DNA from: Armatimonadota bacterium
GTDB taxonomy: Bacteria > Armatimonadota > Fimbriimonadia > Fimbriimonadales > Fimbriimonadaceae
Length of the DNA: 64,000 nucleotides
Assembly (NCBI GenBank): GCA_022563855.1
Contig: JADFMN010000007.1
Location: forward strand, 102,061 to 166,060
Reading direction: 5' to 3'
Shown: one piece after another, positions 25,199 to 33,159 of the stretch
Layout: each line of letters opens with the position of its first letter
How positions within the stretch are numbered: the first letter of the stretch is position 1
Notes under the pieces: generated by a model
Told to the model about the DNA's origin: nothing
Databases searched by the model: none
The model's input: the letters and a program-made list of their open reading frames with translations, nothing else
Program-made: the position numbers and the translations under genes

Positions 25199-26734
25199 TT
25201 AGCGACGGAAGCGAACTCTGACTGTGTCACGCTCGACTTCGCCGTCCTCAACCCGTTCGTACCCGATCTCCATTCGATCGCCCCAGTCCGCCGAGGACAT
25301 CGCTTCGACGACGTCTTCGGTGTCGCGTACAGGTTTACCGTCTATAGAAAAGATTACATCGCCTTCTCTCAAACCGGCGTTATCTGCCGTCGAACCAGGA
25401 GTAACCGACACGACCACCACGCCTCTAACGGTGTTTGGAAGATCGTACTGAGCGCGAGTAGCGTCGTCGACGGGGTACAGCGACACGCCTAGGGTCGGCC
25501 TGGCCATCTGGCCCCGGTCACGGTCGGGCCGCGTGTTTGGCTGCCTATTGCCGAACGGATACGAAAAGTCGGACTCTCGCTGCTGCGCGACGACGATCCT
25601 CGGTGACGTCAGTTGAAGGTCGGTCGTCCTCTCCTTGCCCTTGCGTACATAAGTTACGTTGATCTTGTCATCTGGCGACTTCGCATAAAGGGCGACCCTC
25701 AGATCCAGCTCGTTCGTGATCTTGACGGAGTCGATTAAAATGATGACGTCGTTAACCCGAAGACCAGCGTTGTCCGCTGGATCGTTCGGCTCCACGATGC
25801 GGATGACCGCTCCTGCTGCCACCTTAAACTCGGCTTGCTCGAACGGCTTCATGTCCTCAGGCACGATTCCCATCAGCCCGCGATCGAACTTGCCCGTCTC
25901 GATCATTTCATCGACGACAGCGCGAATGATGTTGCTCGGAATCGCAAACCCGATGCCTGAGCTGACCCCGGACGTGCTGAAAATGGACGTATTGATCCCG
26001 ATAACTCGACCGTTGATGTCGACAAGCGGGCCGCCAGAGTTGCCGGGATTGATCGACGCATCCGTCTGGATCATGCCGGAGTAAGGACGCGGCGGGCCTC
26101 TCCCGTCGCTAGCCTCTCCGCTCCGGCCGATTGCGCTGACGTGGCCGATCGTCACTGAGTTCTCCAAGCCGAACGGAACGCCTACTGCGATCGCGAACTG
26201 GCCGGGACGGACACCGTTGCTGTCTGCCAGCTCAAGTGTAGGAAGCCCCTCAACGTTTACTTTGACCAGCGCGATATCGAGCTGCGGATCGTTTGCGCGG
26301 TACACCACCCCCTCGACCACGCGACCGTTCGCCAACACGACTTGCACGGTATCAGCCCCCTCGACGACATGGTCGTTGGTCACGATCCACCCGTCGCTGG
26401 TATAGACGAAGCCCGACCCGTCGCCAGATCGAGGCCTCAGGAATTCGCCCGTGTCAGGATTCTGCCGCACGCCAGTTTGCACGCTGATGTGCACGACGGC
26501 ATCGGATATAAACATCGAAAGCTCGGTGAACAGGCTGTCTATCGATTGAATGTCGACGTCGCCGACGCTAGACTCAAAAAGAGATGCGGGGCGGTACTGC
26601 GTCTGCTGATACTGCATCGGCTTGTCACCGGCGTCAGCCATCAGCTTCACCGCAGTGATGATGCCAGCGCCGATCACTGCTCCAATTACGAGAATCACGT
26701 AAGGGCGGATCATTCCAATCGTCGTACTCTTCAT
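25199..26734 (-). CDS. htrA: HtrA/DegP-type periplasmic serine protease with two PDZ domains
   Basis: A 511-residue envelope protease and chaperone. It has an N-terminal membrane anchor or uncleaved signal (YVILVIGAVIGAGIITAV), and the trypsin-like triad His in VTNDHVVEGAD, Asp in DPQLDIALVKV, and Ser in NPGNSGGPLVD. Two PDZ domains follow (PADNAGLRVNDVIILID and STADNAGLREGDVIFSIDG), which select misfolded substrates. It is the last gene of the minus-strand run of sigma factor, anti-sigma and RseB-like genes, which is what one expects for a sigma-E-type stress regulon. A 50-base gap separates it from the RseB-like gene. Confidence 0.95.
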   Translation of the reverse strand: MKSTTIGMIRPYVILVIGAVIGAGIITAVKLMADAGDKPMQYQQTQYRPASLFESSVGDVDIQSIDSLFTELSMFISDAVVHISVQTGVRQNPDTGEFLRPRSGDGSGFVYTSDGWIVTNDHVVEGADTVQVVLANGRVVEGVVYRANDPQLDIALVKVNVEGLPTLELADSNGVRPGQFAIAVGVPFGLENSVTIGHVSAIGRSGEASDGRGPPRPYSGMIQTDASINPGNSGGPLVDINGRVIGINTSIFSTSGVSSGIGFAIPSNIIRAVVDEMIETGKFDRGLMGIVPEDMKPFEQAEFKVAAGAVIRIVEPNDPADNAGLRVNDVIILIDSVKITNELDLRVALYAKSPDDKINVTYVRKGKERTTDLQLTSPRIVVAQQRESDFSYPFGNRQPNTRPDRDRGQMARPTLGVSLYPVDDATRAQYDLPNTVRGVVVVSVTPGSTADNAGLREGDVIFSIDGKPVRDTEDVVEAMSSADWGDRMEIGYERVEDGEVERDTVRVRFRR

Positions 26735-26784
26735 CGCTTATTCACCATGCAAGGCACATCTTGGGCCGTATGTGCTAGCTTGCC

Positions 26785-27792
26785 CTACATAGAACGCCCA
26801 GCCACCATCCAGAAGTTCCTGGGTGCGCCAGGTTCCCTATCGCTGGATTCGGCAAACGCCTTCTCTATCAATTCTAGCACCTTAGAGCCGACGTCGCCGA
26901 CCGCCAGTATATGTATCTGAGAGAGGTTGACCAACGGCTTTCTGTTTGGGAACGGATTGAAGCCGCTCGCCCCAGCTGACCACTGGTAGACGGTGACGTG
27001 AGCGATCCCGTCGCTGATTCTAACCGCGACGAAAGGCTGCTCCCGTCGGCCGACAAGATGCACTTTGCCCGTTGCAAAACCGAATGGAAGGCTCTTTGGC
27101 GACGTCGGCCTGAACCCGGCCAGCTCCTCTGCCTCGCGGAGGTTCCGGACTTCTTTCGGCCCCCATGCGCGCTTGACCCGGACGTTCGGAGGGACGGCCA
27201 AATCCAGATCGGCGGCGCTGAATCCCGGATCGAAGCTCACCCACTGTGTGTCGATCACGGTCCGGCTGCCCTCGGCCGTATCGAGCTTGTAGCGAAGAAT
27301 GGCGTGCTTCTCCTTGTCGATGAACAGCGTGCGCGAAGGCAGCTCCTCAGCAAGCGGAGACAGTCGAACCACGAACGTGCGCCTGCTTGCGACCCATGCC
27401 GAATCGAGGAAAGAGACCCGGTAGTTACGCTCCAACAGTGCCGCAAGCTCGCGGTGCGGTACCGCATGCAGCGCTGGGGACCGTTCGATCCTCAAGCTGT
27501 TGTCATCGGAGTTGTAAGTCCTCCACTCCTTGCCATCGTCGAACGACAAGATGGAGTTCATGGACATCGGCGATAGCACCCGCGACCTGATACCGACGTT
27601 CGGCACGACTTGGACTTTGACTAGGATCGTGTACTCACCCATCGTCCGCCGCTGCAGCATCGTGCTGTGGACGCTCCTTTTGCTCTTGAGCGCGCGGAGT
27701 AGCACCGCAGTGGCGTCGTCAGGTGTTTGTGCTGCCGTCGAGATAGGCGCGGTGGCGATCAAGAAGATCAGCGCGGCAAGGACGGTTCTCAC
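26785..27792 (-). CDS. RseB/MucB-like sigma regulatory protein
   Basis: A 335-residue exported protein with signal peptide AALIFLIATAPISTAAQ. The N-terminal ~200 residues fit the LolA-like beta fold of RseB/MucB (VHSTMLQRRTMGEYTILVKV and LSRTLFIDKEKHAILRYK-type strands), and a smaller C-terminal domain follows. In enterobacteria RseB binds the anti-sigma factor RseA and shields it from proteolysis. Here it directly follows the anti-sigma gene, nine bases after its stop, which supports the call. It begins with GTG. Sequence similarity alone is modest, so the function rests partly on context. Confidence 0.72.
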   Translation of the reverse strand: MRTVLAALIFLIATAPISTAAQTPDDATAVLLRALKSKRSVHSTMLQRRTMGEYTILVKVQVVPNVGIRSRVLSPMSMNSILSFDDGKEWRTYNSDDNSLRIERSPALHAVPHRELAALLERNYRVSFLDSAWVASRRTFVVRLSPLAEELPSRTLFIDKEKHAILRYKLDTAEGSRTVIDTQWVSFDPGFSAADLDLAVPPNVRVKRAWGPKEVRNLREAEELAGFRPTSPKSLPFGFATGKVHLVGRREQPFVAVRISDGIAHVTVYQWSAGASGFNPFPNRKPLVNLSQIHILAVGDVGSKVLELIEKAFAESSDREPGAPRNFWMVAGRSM

Positions 27793-27801
27793 GGCCCCGC
27801 C

Positions 27802-28260
27802 TCAATCAGAGGGCCTCATTCCCGCAGGCACGAGCGGGGCCGATCCGGAAAGCGGATCGCTGCCCCCGATCTCATGGTCTGCTACGGCGTCGAACGGAGC
27901 GTCCTCTGCAAGCTGCTCGGCCCGAGAAGCGCCAAAGAAAACGTTGTAGGTGAGCAGGGCAAGCGCTGCGGCAGCGGCCGAGGTCGCGACGAGCGCCCCC
28001 CATGATCGGAACGAAAGCCTTACCGGCCGAGCTTCGGAATCTTCGCGATTGATCGCTTGTAGAATCTCGCGCTCAAGCTGCGCACTCGGCTCAAACGAAG
28101 GAAGCTGCACCAATTCGGCCTTCAATACCGACAGCGCCTGGTGCTCCTGAGCGCAGCGCGGACAGCAGTTGAGGTGGCCGCGGATGCTCAGCATCTGCTC
28201 GCCGGTCAATTCCCGGTCGATGTACGCCGAAATCGCGTTCTGAACGTTGCTGCAGTTCAC
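27802..28260 (-). CDS. Membrane anti-sigma factor with zinc-binding (ZAS) domain
   Basis: A 152-residue single-pass membrane protein. The cytoplasmic N-terminus has the anti-sigma zinc motif H-x3-C-x2-C (HLNCCPRC) with an earlier Cys at residue 3 (MNCSNV), as in RsrA/ChrR-type anti-sigma factors. A TM helix (ALVATSAAAAALALLTYNVFF) lies at about residues 88-108, and the rest is periplasmic. It would hold the sigma factor encoded just upstream, and release it when the periplasmic part is cleaved. The GTG start overlaps the sigma stop as GTGA, giving coupled, near-equal synthesis. Confidence 0.9.
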   Translation of the reverse strand: MNCSNVQNAISAYIDRELTGEQMLSIRGHLNCCPRCAQEHQALSVLKAELVQLPSFEPSAQLEREILQAINREDSEARPVRLSFRSWGALVATSAAAAALALLTYNVFFGASRAEQLAEDAPFDAVADHEIGGSDPLSGSAPLVPAGMRPSD

Positions 28261-28901
28261 TTTAGGGACACCTCGTATCGATCCGGATGTACGTTCACGA
28301 GGTATTCGCGAAGCTGCTTCCTGCCACGATGAATCCTGGATCGGACCGTACCGACCGAGGTTTTCATCACGTCGGCGATCTCCTCGTACGACAGACCTTC
28401 GATATCGGCGAGGACGACGGCCGTGCGGAACTGCAAAGTCATGGCTTGCAGCCCTAATTGAAGCGGCTCTTCCAGCGTCGACTCCATGAGCAGGCGATCG
28501 GCGGGCTGCGCGTCGTCACGGAAGTCCCATGTCTGGTTCCCTTCGCTGCCGCCTTGCTCGATGCTGACAGTCCGCAATCGCGATTTCCTTCTGACCGCGT
28601 CGATGTGCAGATTGGTCATGATCCGATACAGCCAGCTCGTAAACGGGAGAGCCTGATCGTATCGGTGGAAGAACCGGAAAGCCCGCATATAGGTCTCCTG
28701 CACCAAATCCTCCGCCTCGGCTTGGTTCGACGCCAGTCGCATCGCCATGTTGTACGCCTGTCGATACGACTTGCCCATCAGCCGCTCGAACAACGGCCCA
28801 CAGTCTGCATTCGGCTCCGCAGAGGACTTGACCCAAGACGCAATCACGTTCCCATTCCTCGACTTGTCCCTACGTTCGTCCTTCGGCTTATAGTTCCGCA
28901 A
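28257..28901 (-). CDS. ECF (sigma-E/W-like) RNA polymerase sigma factor
   Basis: A 214-residue group 4 sigma factor. Region 2 is seen in QAEAEDLVQETYMRAFRFF with the downstream FTSWLYRIMTNLHIDAVRRK, and region 4 in LSYEEIADVMKTSVGTVRSR, the helix-turn-helix that reads the -35 element. The frame opens with TTG at 28901, inside the end of holB; a GTG at 28847, preceded by GAGG, is an equally good start and would remove an unstructured basic leader. It is followed without gap by its anti-sigma gene, so it almost certainly controls envelope stress genes such as the nearby HtrA. Confidence 0.92.
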   Translation of the reverse strand: MRNYKPKDERRDKSRNGNVIASWVKSSAEPNADCGPLFERLMGKSYRQAYNMAMRLASNQAEAEDLVQETYMRAFRFFHRYDQALPFTSWLYRIMTNLHIDAVRRKSRLRTVSIEQGGSEGNQTWDFRDDAQPADRLLMESTLEEPLQLGLQAMTLQFRTAVVLADIEGLSYEEIADVMKTSVGTVRSRIHRGRKQLREYLVNVHPDRYEVSLK

Positions 28902-29865
28902 TTTCGTTCATCAACCTCAGGAACAGGGTCTCGTACACGAGCGCAGCTAGGGCGTTGCCGCGAATCAACCTGTGGGACTCAGCTACTGCGCCCAAGAATC
29001 GGTGGTGCTCCGGGATCCGGTTGACGGCCCAGCGTCCTACCGCCTGCACGATCTCAGCGTTGGCGTTGCGGTTCGATAGGCCTGCGTCGGCAGCGTATCT
29101 CTCGGCGATGGCTCGGCAACCTTCGGCCAGCAGCAGTGCTTTGCCGAACGGCGCGCTCCGGCACCCGTCGAGCAGAGCGAGCAGCTCTTCAAAATGAACG
29201 GAGTGCTCGCGGATATGCATCACGCTGCCGGGCGAGTCGCCGAAAACCGATTCAATCGACGACAGCCCGCCCAAGGCAAGCGCGATGCTCTTCTCATCCG
29301 GCAAATCGCATGCCACACACATGCAGCGCGAGCGAATCGTCGGCAAGACCTGGCTGAACGCGCTCGTCGTCATCACGATCCGCACGTACGGCGCAGGCTC
29401 TTCCAGGGCCTTGAGGAACGCGTTTGAAGTCGAAGGGTTCATCCTGTGCACCTCGTGAAGCACCGCTACCTTCCGCTTCGCCATCATCGGCCCAGTTCTG
29501 AAGAACTCCAAGAGCGGGATGTTTGGCGGCGGGTCGTTGTCATCCGGCTGCTCGCGCAGCGCACCAAGCTTGATGATCCAGCTCGGGCCCCAAGGCGTCA
29601 CGGACTGCAGATCAACGGCTTTGTCAGCCTCGACGGCCTTGCAAATCCGGCATTCGCCGCAGGCGACCCCGTCTTCGCCGGATTCGGGGCACATCCACGC
29701 CTGAGCCAGCTCACGCGCCAGTACGCCCTTCCCCACGCCCTCCGGTCCATAGAGCAACACCGCGTGTACGGCAGCGCCCTTTCGAGCGACCGTGGACAGT
29801 GTGCCCTTGGCGCGGCTCAGATCGCCGAGCATGGGGGGCTCAGAAACGGATGAACTCATCGACAT
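28888..29865 (-). CDS. holB: DNA polymerase III delta' subunit
   Basis: A 325-residue AAA+ clamp-loader subunit. The N-terminus has VLLYGPEGVGKGVLARELA (P-loop), a Cys cluster CGECRICK resembling the zinc site of DnaX/HolB, KVAVLHEVHRMN (Walker B position) and SNAFLKALEEP with sensor 1 in RIVMTTS, then LPTIRSRC, the SRC motif of delta'. It loads the sliding clamp together with DnaX and HolA. It overlaps darA by 26 bases upstream and the sigma frame by 14 bases downstream. The darA-holB neighbourhood matches the yaaQ-holB neighbourhood of Firmicutes. Confidence 0.92.
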   Translation of the reverse strand: MSMSSSVSEPPMLGDLSRAKGTLSTVARKGAAVHAVLLYGPEGVGKGVLARELAQAWMCPESGEDGVACGECRICKAVEADKAVDLQSVTPWGPSWIIKLGALREQPDDNDPPPNIPLLEFFRTGPMMAKRKVAVLHEVHRMNPSTSNAFLKALEEPAPYVRIVMTTSAFSQVLPTIRSRCMCVACDLPDEKSIALALGGLSSIESVFGDSPGSVMHIREHSVHFEELLALLDGCRSAPFGKALLLAEGCRAIAERYAADAGLSNRNANAEIVQAVGRWAVNRIPEHHRFLGAVAESHRLIRGNALAALVYETLFLRLMNEIAEL

Positions 29866-30169
29866 TGATCAGGAACACCGTTGCGCCGCCAACAGGCACC
29901 TTGACCGGGCTCGGAACAAACGCTCCCGGGGGCGCGGCCTCGAACGGCATGACGTTCACTAGCTGCTCTCTGGCCTCGCAGTTTTTTTTGATGACCTCCT
30001 TGAGAGCCTCGACCTCCCCCTCCTCGACGCCGATCAGAAGCGTCGAGTTGCCCTCGCGGAGGAACCCTCCAGTAGACCCAATCACCGTGAACTTGAAGCC
30101 GCCAGCGACCAGCTCGTCAGTGAGACGGTTACGGTCCCGGTTGTGTACGATGCACACCGCCAGCTTCAT
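29840..30169 (-). CDS. darA: Cyclic di-AMP receptor DarA/PstA (YaaQ family)
   Basis: A 109-residue PII-like protein that binds cyclic di-AMP as a trimer. The family signature STGGFLREGNSTLLIGVEE is present, as well as MKLAVCIVHNRDRNRL at the start and a C-terminal VGGATVFLINVDEF. The conserved glycines and T/S residues of the nucleotide loop are intact, which implies the cell makes cyclic di-AMP. It heads the holB-sigma-anti-sigma-RseB-HtrA run. TATAAT lies eight bases before the ATG, indicating a leaderless transcript. Confidence 0.94.
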   Translation of the reverse strand: MKLAVCIVHNRDRNRLTDELVAGGFKFTVIGSTGGFLREGNSTLLIGVEEGEVEALKEVIKKNCEAREQLVNVMPFEAAPPGAFVPSPVKVPVGGATVFLINVDEFIRF

Positions 30170-30177
30170 GTGGGTTA

Positions 30178-30183
30178 ATTATA
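30178..30183 (-). promoter_or_regulatory. Consensus -10 box for darA and the downstream run
   Basis: A perfect TATAAT on the minus strand is eight bases from the darA ATG. It is probably the main promoter for darA-holB and the genes beyond. Confidence 0.55.
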
Positions 30184-30202
30184 TGCTGGATTCGCCCGAT
30201 CC

Positions 30203-30249
30203 GGATAAAAAATAGTGCGGGCGGCGCAGCTCATCGCTGCGCCGCCCGC
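30203..30249 (-). terminator. Rho-independent terminator of the prepilin-lipoprotein operon
   Basis: A 14-base-pair perfect GC-rich stem (30217-30230 with 30236-30249) and a five-base loop is followed on the minus strand by ACTATTTTTTATCC. This is the clearest intrinsic terminator in the window and separates the prepilin operon from darA. Confidence 0.92.
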
Positions 30250-30272
30250 TCGTCACGCCCTCTCAGGAGGGA

Positions 30273-30449
30273 TCAGTTTCGCGTCTCGCGTTCAGAGGCT
30301 GACTTGCCAGTCAGATTCTCCGTCGCCGTCTCCATCTGCTTTTGTTTCGAGTCGACGTCATCCTCCGACACGCCCGAATTAGCCGACCCACAGCCGATGC
30401 CGCCGATCGCAAGCGCCGCAAGCACAATCGCAGTTAAGAGTCGCCTCAT
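30273..30449 (-). CDS. Small lipoprotein
   Basis: A 58-residue lipoprotein: signal MRRLLTAIVLAALAIGGIGC with the lipobox IGGIGC, then a short polar tail (QKQMETATENLTGKSAS) with no fold evident. The start at 30449 is two bases after the prepilin stop and gives a normal lipoprotein signal; an upstream in-frame ATG at 30473 would add eight residues. It is co-transcribed with the prepilin gene and followed by a strong terminator. The function is unknown. Confidence 0.7.
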   Translation of the reverse strand: MRRLLTAIVLAALAIGGIGCGSANSGVSEDDVDSKQKQMETATENLTGKSASERETRN

Positions 30450-30451
30450 GT

Positions 30452-31435
30452 CTAGAAACCGCCAAGCGCCCACAGCGGGTAGTCCACTGTAAGGTCAACG
30501 TCGGCGTCCCACGCGAACACACCTCCAGACAGGCCGCAAGTGTGCCCGCCTGGCAGCGAACCACCGACGATGTACTCGTTCATGAGCGGCGTCTCCCCAA
30601 GGAACTTCTGCGCCGGGTAGAACCTTGAGTGCGAGTCGGCAAATCCGAGAACGATGCCACCGCCGATCGTAGCTCGCGGATCAGGCCTGTCGCTGATCTC
30701 ATTCATATTCCAACCTGTGCAGTCGGACCAAATCATCAGGTTGCGAGCCCACCATTCGCGAACCGCTGGCGGATACACTGTGTACGAAGTATCTTCGCTC
30801 GCCGCGTTGTCGGCGATCACCGGGGCGAAGTTGATACCCGGGTTACCAAAGTCGAACAACAGCATCGCCTTTGCAACATCTCGAATCCTAGCCTGCCTTC
30901 CGCCGACGAAGCTGTTGCGGAAGCACCCGCGAGGTGCGTTTGGCAGGAGACAAGCATCGCTCCCGCTTTGCCACGTGTTCAGCGCGCCGGTCAGCGACAA
31001 GTTGAGCGCAAACCCACCCATGATCTCACCGTGCAAATCCCACGGTTCGGTGAGTTTCGCACGACCAGGATGGGTGAAGATATCGACGTTCCCCATATAT
31101 GGGAAAACCCACTTCTGCCAAGAGTAGTGGTTGACGCGGTAGTAGAACCTCGGCCAATTGCATCCTTCTCCGGCTGGATTGAACGCAAAACCGTTCAGGG
31201 CCTTGTTCAAAGACGAGCCAGCAACGCATTCGTCGTTGCGCGGGTAGATGTCGTCGTAATCGATCATGTACAGCAAGATCGACTTGCCGATCTGCGCCTG
31301 GTTGGAAATCGCCGCAGTCTTTTTTGCAGCGACCTTCGCCTGTGCAAATACAGGGAACAGAATCGCCGCAAGAATCGCGATGATTGCAATAACGACAAGT
31401 AATTCTATAAGCGTAAACGCTTTTCTTCTAATCAC
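30452..31435 (-). CDS. Type IV prepilin-like protein (N-terminal methylation motif)
   Basis: A 327-residue pseudopilin-like protein. The class III signal is textbook: RRKAFTLIELLVVIAIIAIL, cut before the Phe by the prepilin peptidase and with Glu at +5. It is followed by LFPVFAQAKVAAKK and a Y-M-I-D-Y-D-D-I-Y-P segment, the layout of the many large prepilin-like proteins of Armatimonadota. The C-terminal part is a large extracellular domain with several Cys residues. The GTG at 31435 is the start because GGAGG lies nine bases before it. A -10 TATAAT lies at 31511-31516. Confidence 0.92.
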   Translation of the reverse strand: MIRRKAFTLIELLVVIAIIAILAAILFPVFAQAKVAAKKTAAISNQAQIGKSILLYMIDYDDIYPRNDECVAGSSLNKALNGFAFNPAGEGCNWPRFYYRVNHYSWQKWVFPYMGNVDIFTHPGRAKLTEPWDLHGEIMGGFALNLSLTGALNTWQSGSDACLLPNAPRGCFRNSFVGGRQARIRDVAKAMLLFDFGNPGINFAPVIADNAASEDTSYTVYPPAVREWWARNLMIWSDCTGWNMNEISDRPDPRATIGGGIVLGFADSHSRFYPAQKFLGETPLMNEYIVGGSLPGGHTCGLSGGVFAWDADVDLTVDYPLWALGGF

Positions 31436-31510
31436 TGATAATTCCTCCGAGACGCCCATAGGCGTGCGGGTTACGGATCACCGGATGCACGCTGACCACT
31501 CCCAACCTTC

Positions 31511-31516
31511 ATTATA
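31511..31516 (-). promoter_or_regulatory. -10 box upstream of the prepilin gene
   Basis: TATAAT on the minus strand, about 75 bases before the GTG start. It gives a leadered mRNA with a ribosome-binding site, unlike most neighbours. A matching -35 is not evident. Confidence 0.45.
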
Positions 31517-31702
31517 ACTGCGAATTCTACTGGGTACTGAGTCTAGGTCAGTCGGTAGGTCTGAATAACTGATGCCGCACGTTGGTGATTGGGGCAGTCT
31601 TACTAACAATATTTTGACAACTCGTGCTGTCGCCTAACTACATTAGGATAGCTCGGTGTGGGAAACGTCAAAAAGATATCTGAGATTGGGTGAAGAGTCG
31701 CT

Positions 31703-32878
31703 CTAATACAGCAAAATTGCCTGCCATTCGGCCAGGAACGGCGCACATTCGTCGGCGAACCGCGACTCGATCTGGGCAAGCGGACAGAGGTCTTCGATCG
31801 CTGGACGGAGCCAGTCGTTTCCAGCAAGGATGTCGAACGGGTTCTTTTCGTACTCGTACTCGTAGGGCGGTTCGAGCCACTTGAACTCCGTGGCGTAGAG
31901 CCGCCAGACCTCTTGGAGCAGCGCAACAGCCGTGATAACAGGCTTGAACTCGGCGCGGTCGGTGACGTGGACGAACGTGCCAAGGCAGACTTGCCCTTGG
32001 AACTTGTTGAACGTCGGCTCGAACTGGTACGCGCGGAACCTGACGCCGGAAAGACCGAGATCGTTCAACCTATCGGTCAGCTCCCAGGCGTCGACGTACG
32101 GCGCGCCGACTATCTCGAACGGTCTCGTCGTGCCCCTTCCCTCGCTAAGCTGGGTGCCTTCGATCAGGCACATCCCAGGGTAGACGACGGCGGTGTCGAC
32201 CGTCGGCATGTTCGGGCTTGGCATCGCCCAAGGCATGTCGATCTCGTCCTGGTACTTGGTGCGGTCCCAGCCCTCCATCTTCACGACCTCAAGCTGGCAG
32301 TCTGGGAACTGGGTCTGTTTGAGGTACATGGCGACCTCTGCGACCGTCATCCCATGGCGCATCGGGAGCGGGTAGAGGCCTACGAAGCTCGAGAACTCAG
32401 GGTCGAGAAACGCGCCTTCTACCGTGACGCCGTTGATCGGGTTGGGTCGGTCGAGCACGGTGATCGGGATGCCTTTCGGCTCGCACGCCTTCATGCACAG
32501 CGCGAGGGTCCAGATGAACGTGTAATACCGCGAGCCGACGTCGGGCACGTCGAACACGATCCGCTCGACGCCTTCGAGCATCTGATCTGTGGGCTCTCTG
32601 TTCTCGCCATAAAGCGAATGGAACGGGATCCCCGTGCGCGGATCCTTGTAGCCCTCCCACTCGATCATGTTGTCCTGCGTGTGGCCCCAGATCCCGTGCT
32701 GCGGGCCGAAGACGCACTGGATTCTCAGCTTGCCATTCTTGTGCGGCTTCAGAAAGTGGTCGAGGACGTGTCCGTAGTCGCTCGCGATCGACGCCTGGTT
32801 GCAGACGAGCGCTATCGACTGGCCTTTGAACTGCTCGAATCCACCTTCGATCACCCGGTCCAGCCCGAACTTCGCCAT
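31703..32878 (-). CDS. DUF1343 / NamZ-like exo-beta-N-acetylmuramidase
   Basis: A 391-residue protein of the DUF1343 (NamZ) family, which cleaves terminal MurNAc from muropeptides. Family segments are LVCNQASIASDYGHVLDH, CVFGPQHGIWGHTQDNMIEW, FDVPDVGSRYYTFIWT, DRPNPING and LIEGTQLSEGRGTTRPFE. The start at 32878 (MAKFGLDRV) has TATATT eight bases upstream; the reading frame stays open upstream but there it only translates dispersed repeats. No signal peptide is seen, so it may recycle cell wall in the cytoplasm, or export may be missed. Confidence 0.9.
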   Translation of the reverse strand: MAKFGLDRVIEGGFEQFKGQSIALVCNQASIASDYGHVLDHFLKPHKNGKLRIQCVFGPQHGIWGHTQDNMIEWEGYKDPRTGIPFHSLYGENREPTDQMLEGVERIVFDVPDVGSRYYTFIWTLALCMKACEPKGIPITVLDRPNPINGVTVEGAFLDPEFSSFVGLYPLPMRHGMTVAEVAMYLKQTQFPDCQLEVVKMEGWDRTKYQDEIDMPWAMPSPNMPTVDTAVVYPGMCLIEGTQLSEGRGTTRPFEIVGAPYVDAWELTDRLNDLGLSGVRFRAYQFEPTFNKFQGQVCLGTFVHVTDRAEFKPVITAVALLQEVWRLYATEFKWLEPPYEYEYEKNPFDILAGNDWLRPAIEDLCPLAQIESRFADECAPFLAEWQAILLY

Positions 32879-32886
32879 ACGCGCGA

Positions 32887-32892
32887 AATATA
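32887..32892 (-). promoter_or_regulatory. Putative -10 box for leaderless NamZ-like gene
   Basis: TATATT on the minus strand is eight bases before the ATG at 32878; it supports that start over longer frames. Confidence 0.5.
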
Positions 32893-33013
32893 CCGCCCGC
32901 GTCCGGTATGCGGTGGCTTGCCGCCGCTCTTCTGGCAGGGGCTTGCCCCGGTCGCCAGCGCGGTGCGGCCGATAGCGAGCCGAGGGTTTAGGTTCGAGCT
33001 GCGCCTGAACTAC

Positions 33014-33053
33014 TCCGAACAAACCCGAACAAATCCGAACCAACCCGAACAAA
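33014..33053 (+). repeat. Four tandem copies of a 10-base unit
   Basis: The unit is (T/C)CCGAACAAA; copies 1, 2 and 4 are identical apart from the alternating first base and copy 3 has one change. It lies between the NamZ-like and M14 genes, and outside both. Confidence 0.8.
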
Positions 33054-33076
33054 TCCCCTGTTCGCCAAGCCTCACG

Positions 33077-33108
33077 CTGGCGCGGCTCGCGGGGACGCTC
33101 GCCCTCCC
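33077..33108 (+). repeat. 32-base direct repeat, upstream copy
   Basis: This begins CTGGCGCGGCTCGCG and ends GACGCTCGCCCTCCC; 31/32 identical to 34849-34880. The two copies bracket the M14 peptidase gene in the same orientation. Confidence 0.8.
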
Positions 33109-33159
33109 AATCAGCGCTCTGCATTCTGCATTCAGCACTAGAGCTAAACTAGCGACACG

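Noticed and set aside
25087..25221. A 44-codon plus-strand frame (starts MNLCLVGSKMG) in the gap after htrA
   Set aside because: No ribosome-binding site or -10 box at the right distance, and the end overlaps the htrA C-terminus. Nothing else is seen in the 24931-25198 gap.
30631..31402. Plus-strand frames opposite the prepilin gene
   Set aside because: They are antisense to a gene with a clear prepilin signal, promoter, ribosome-binding site and terminator.
31614..31644. TTGACA followed by TACATT on the plus strand
   Set aside because: The spacing is 19 bases and no plus-strand gene begins downstream; it lies between two minus-strand genes.
33014..33053. Tandem repeat considered as a CRISPR remnant
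   Set aside because: The unit is 10 bases with no spacers and no cas genes are present. No CRISPR array exists in the window.
32879..33124. Extended N-terminus of the NamZ-like protein (82 extra codons)
   Set aside because: The extra sequence only translates the 32-base and 10-base repeats, and a TATATT box supports the ATG at 32878.
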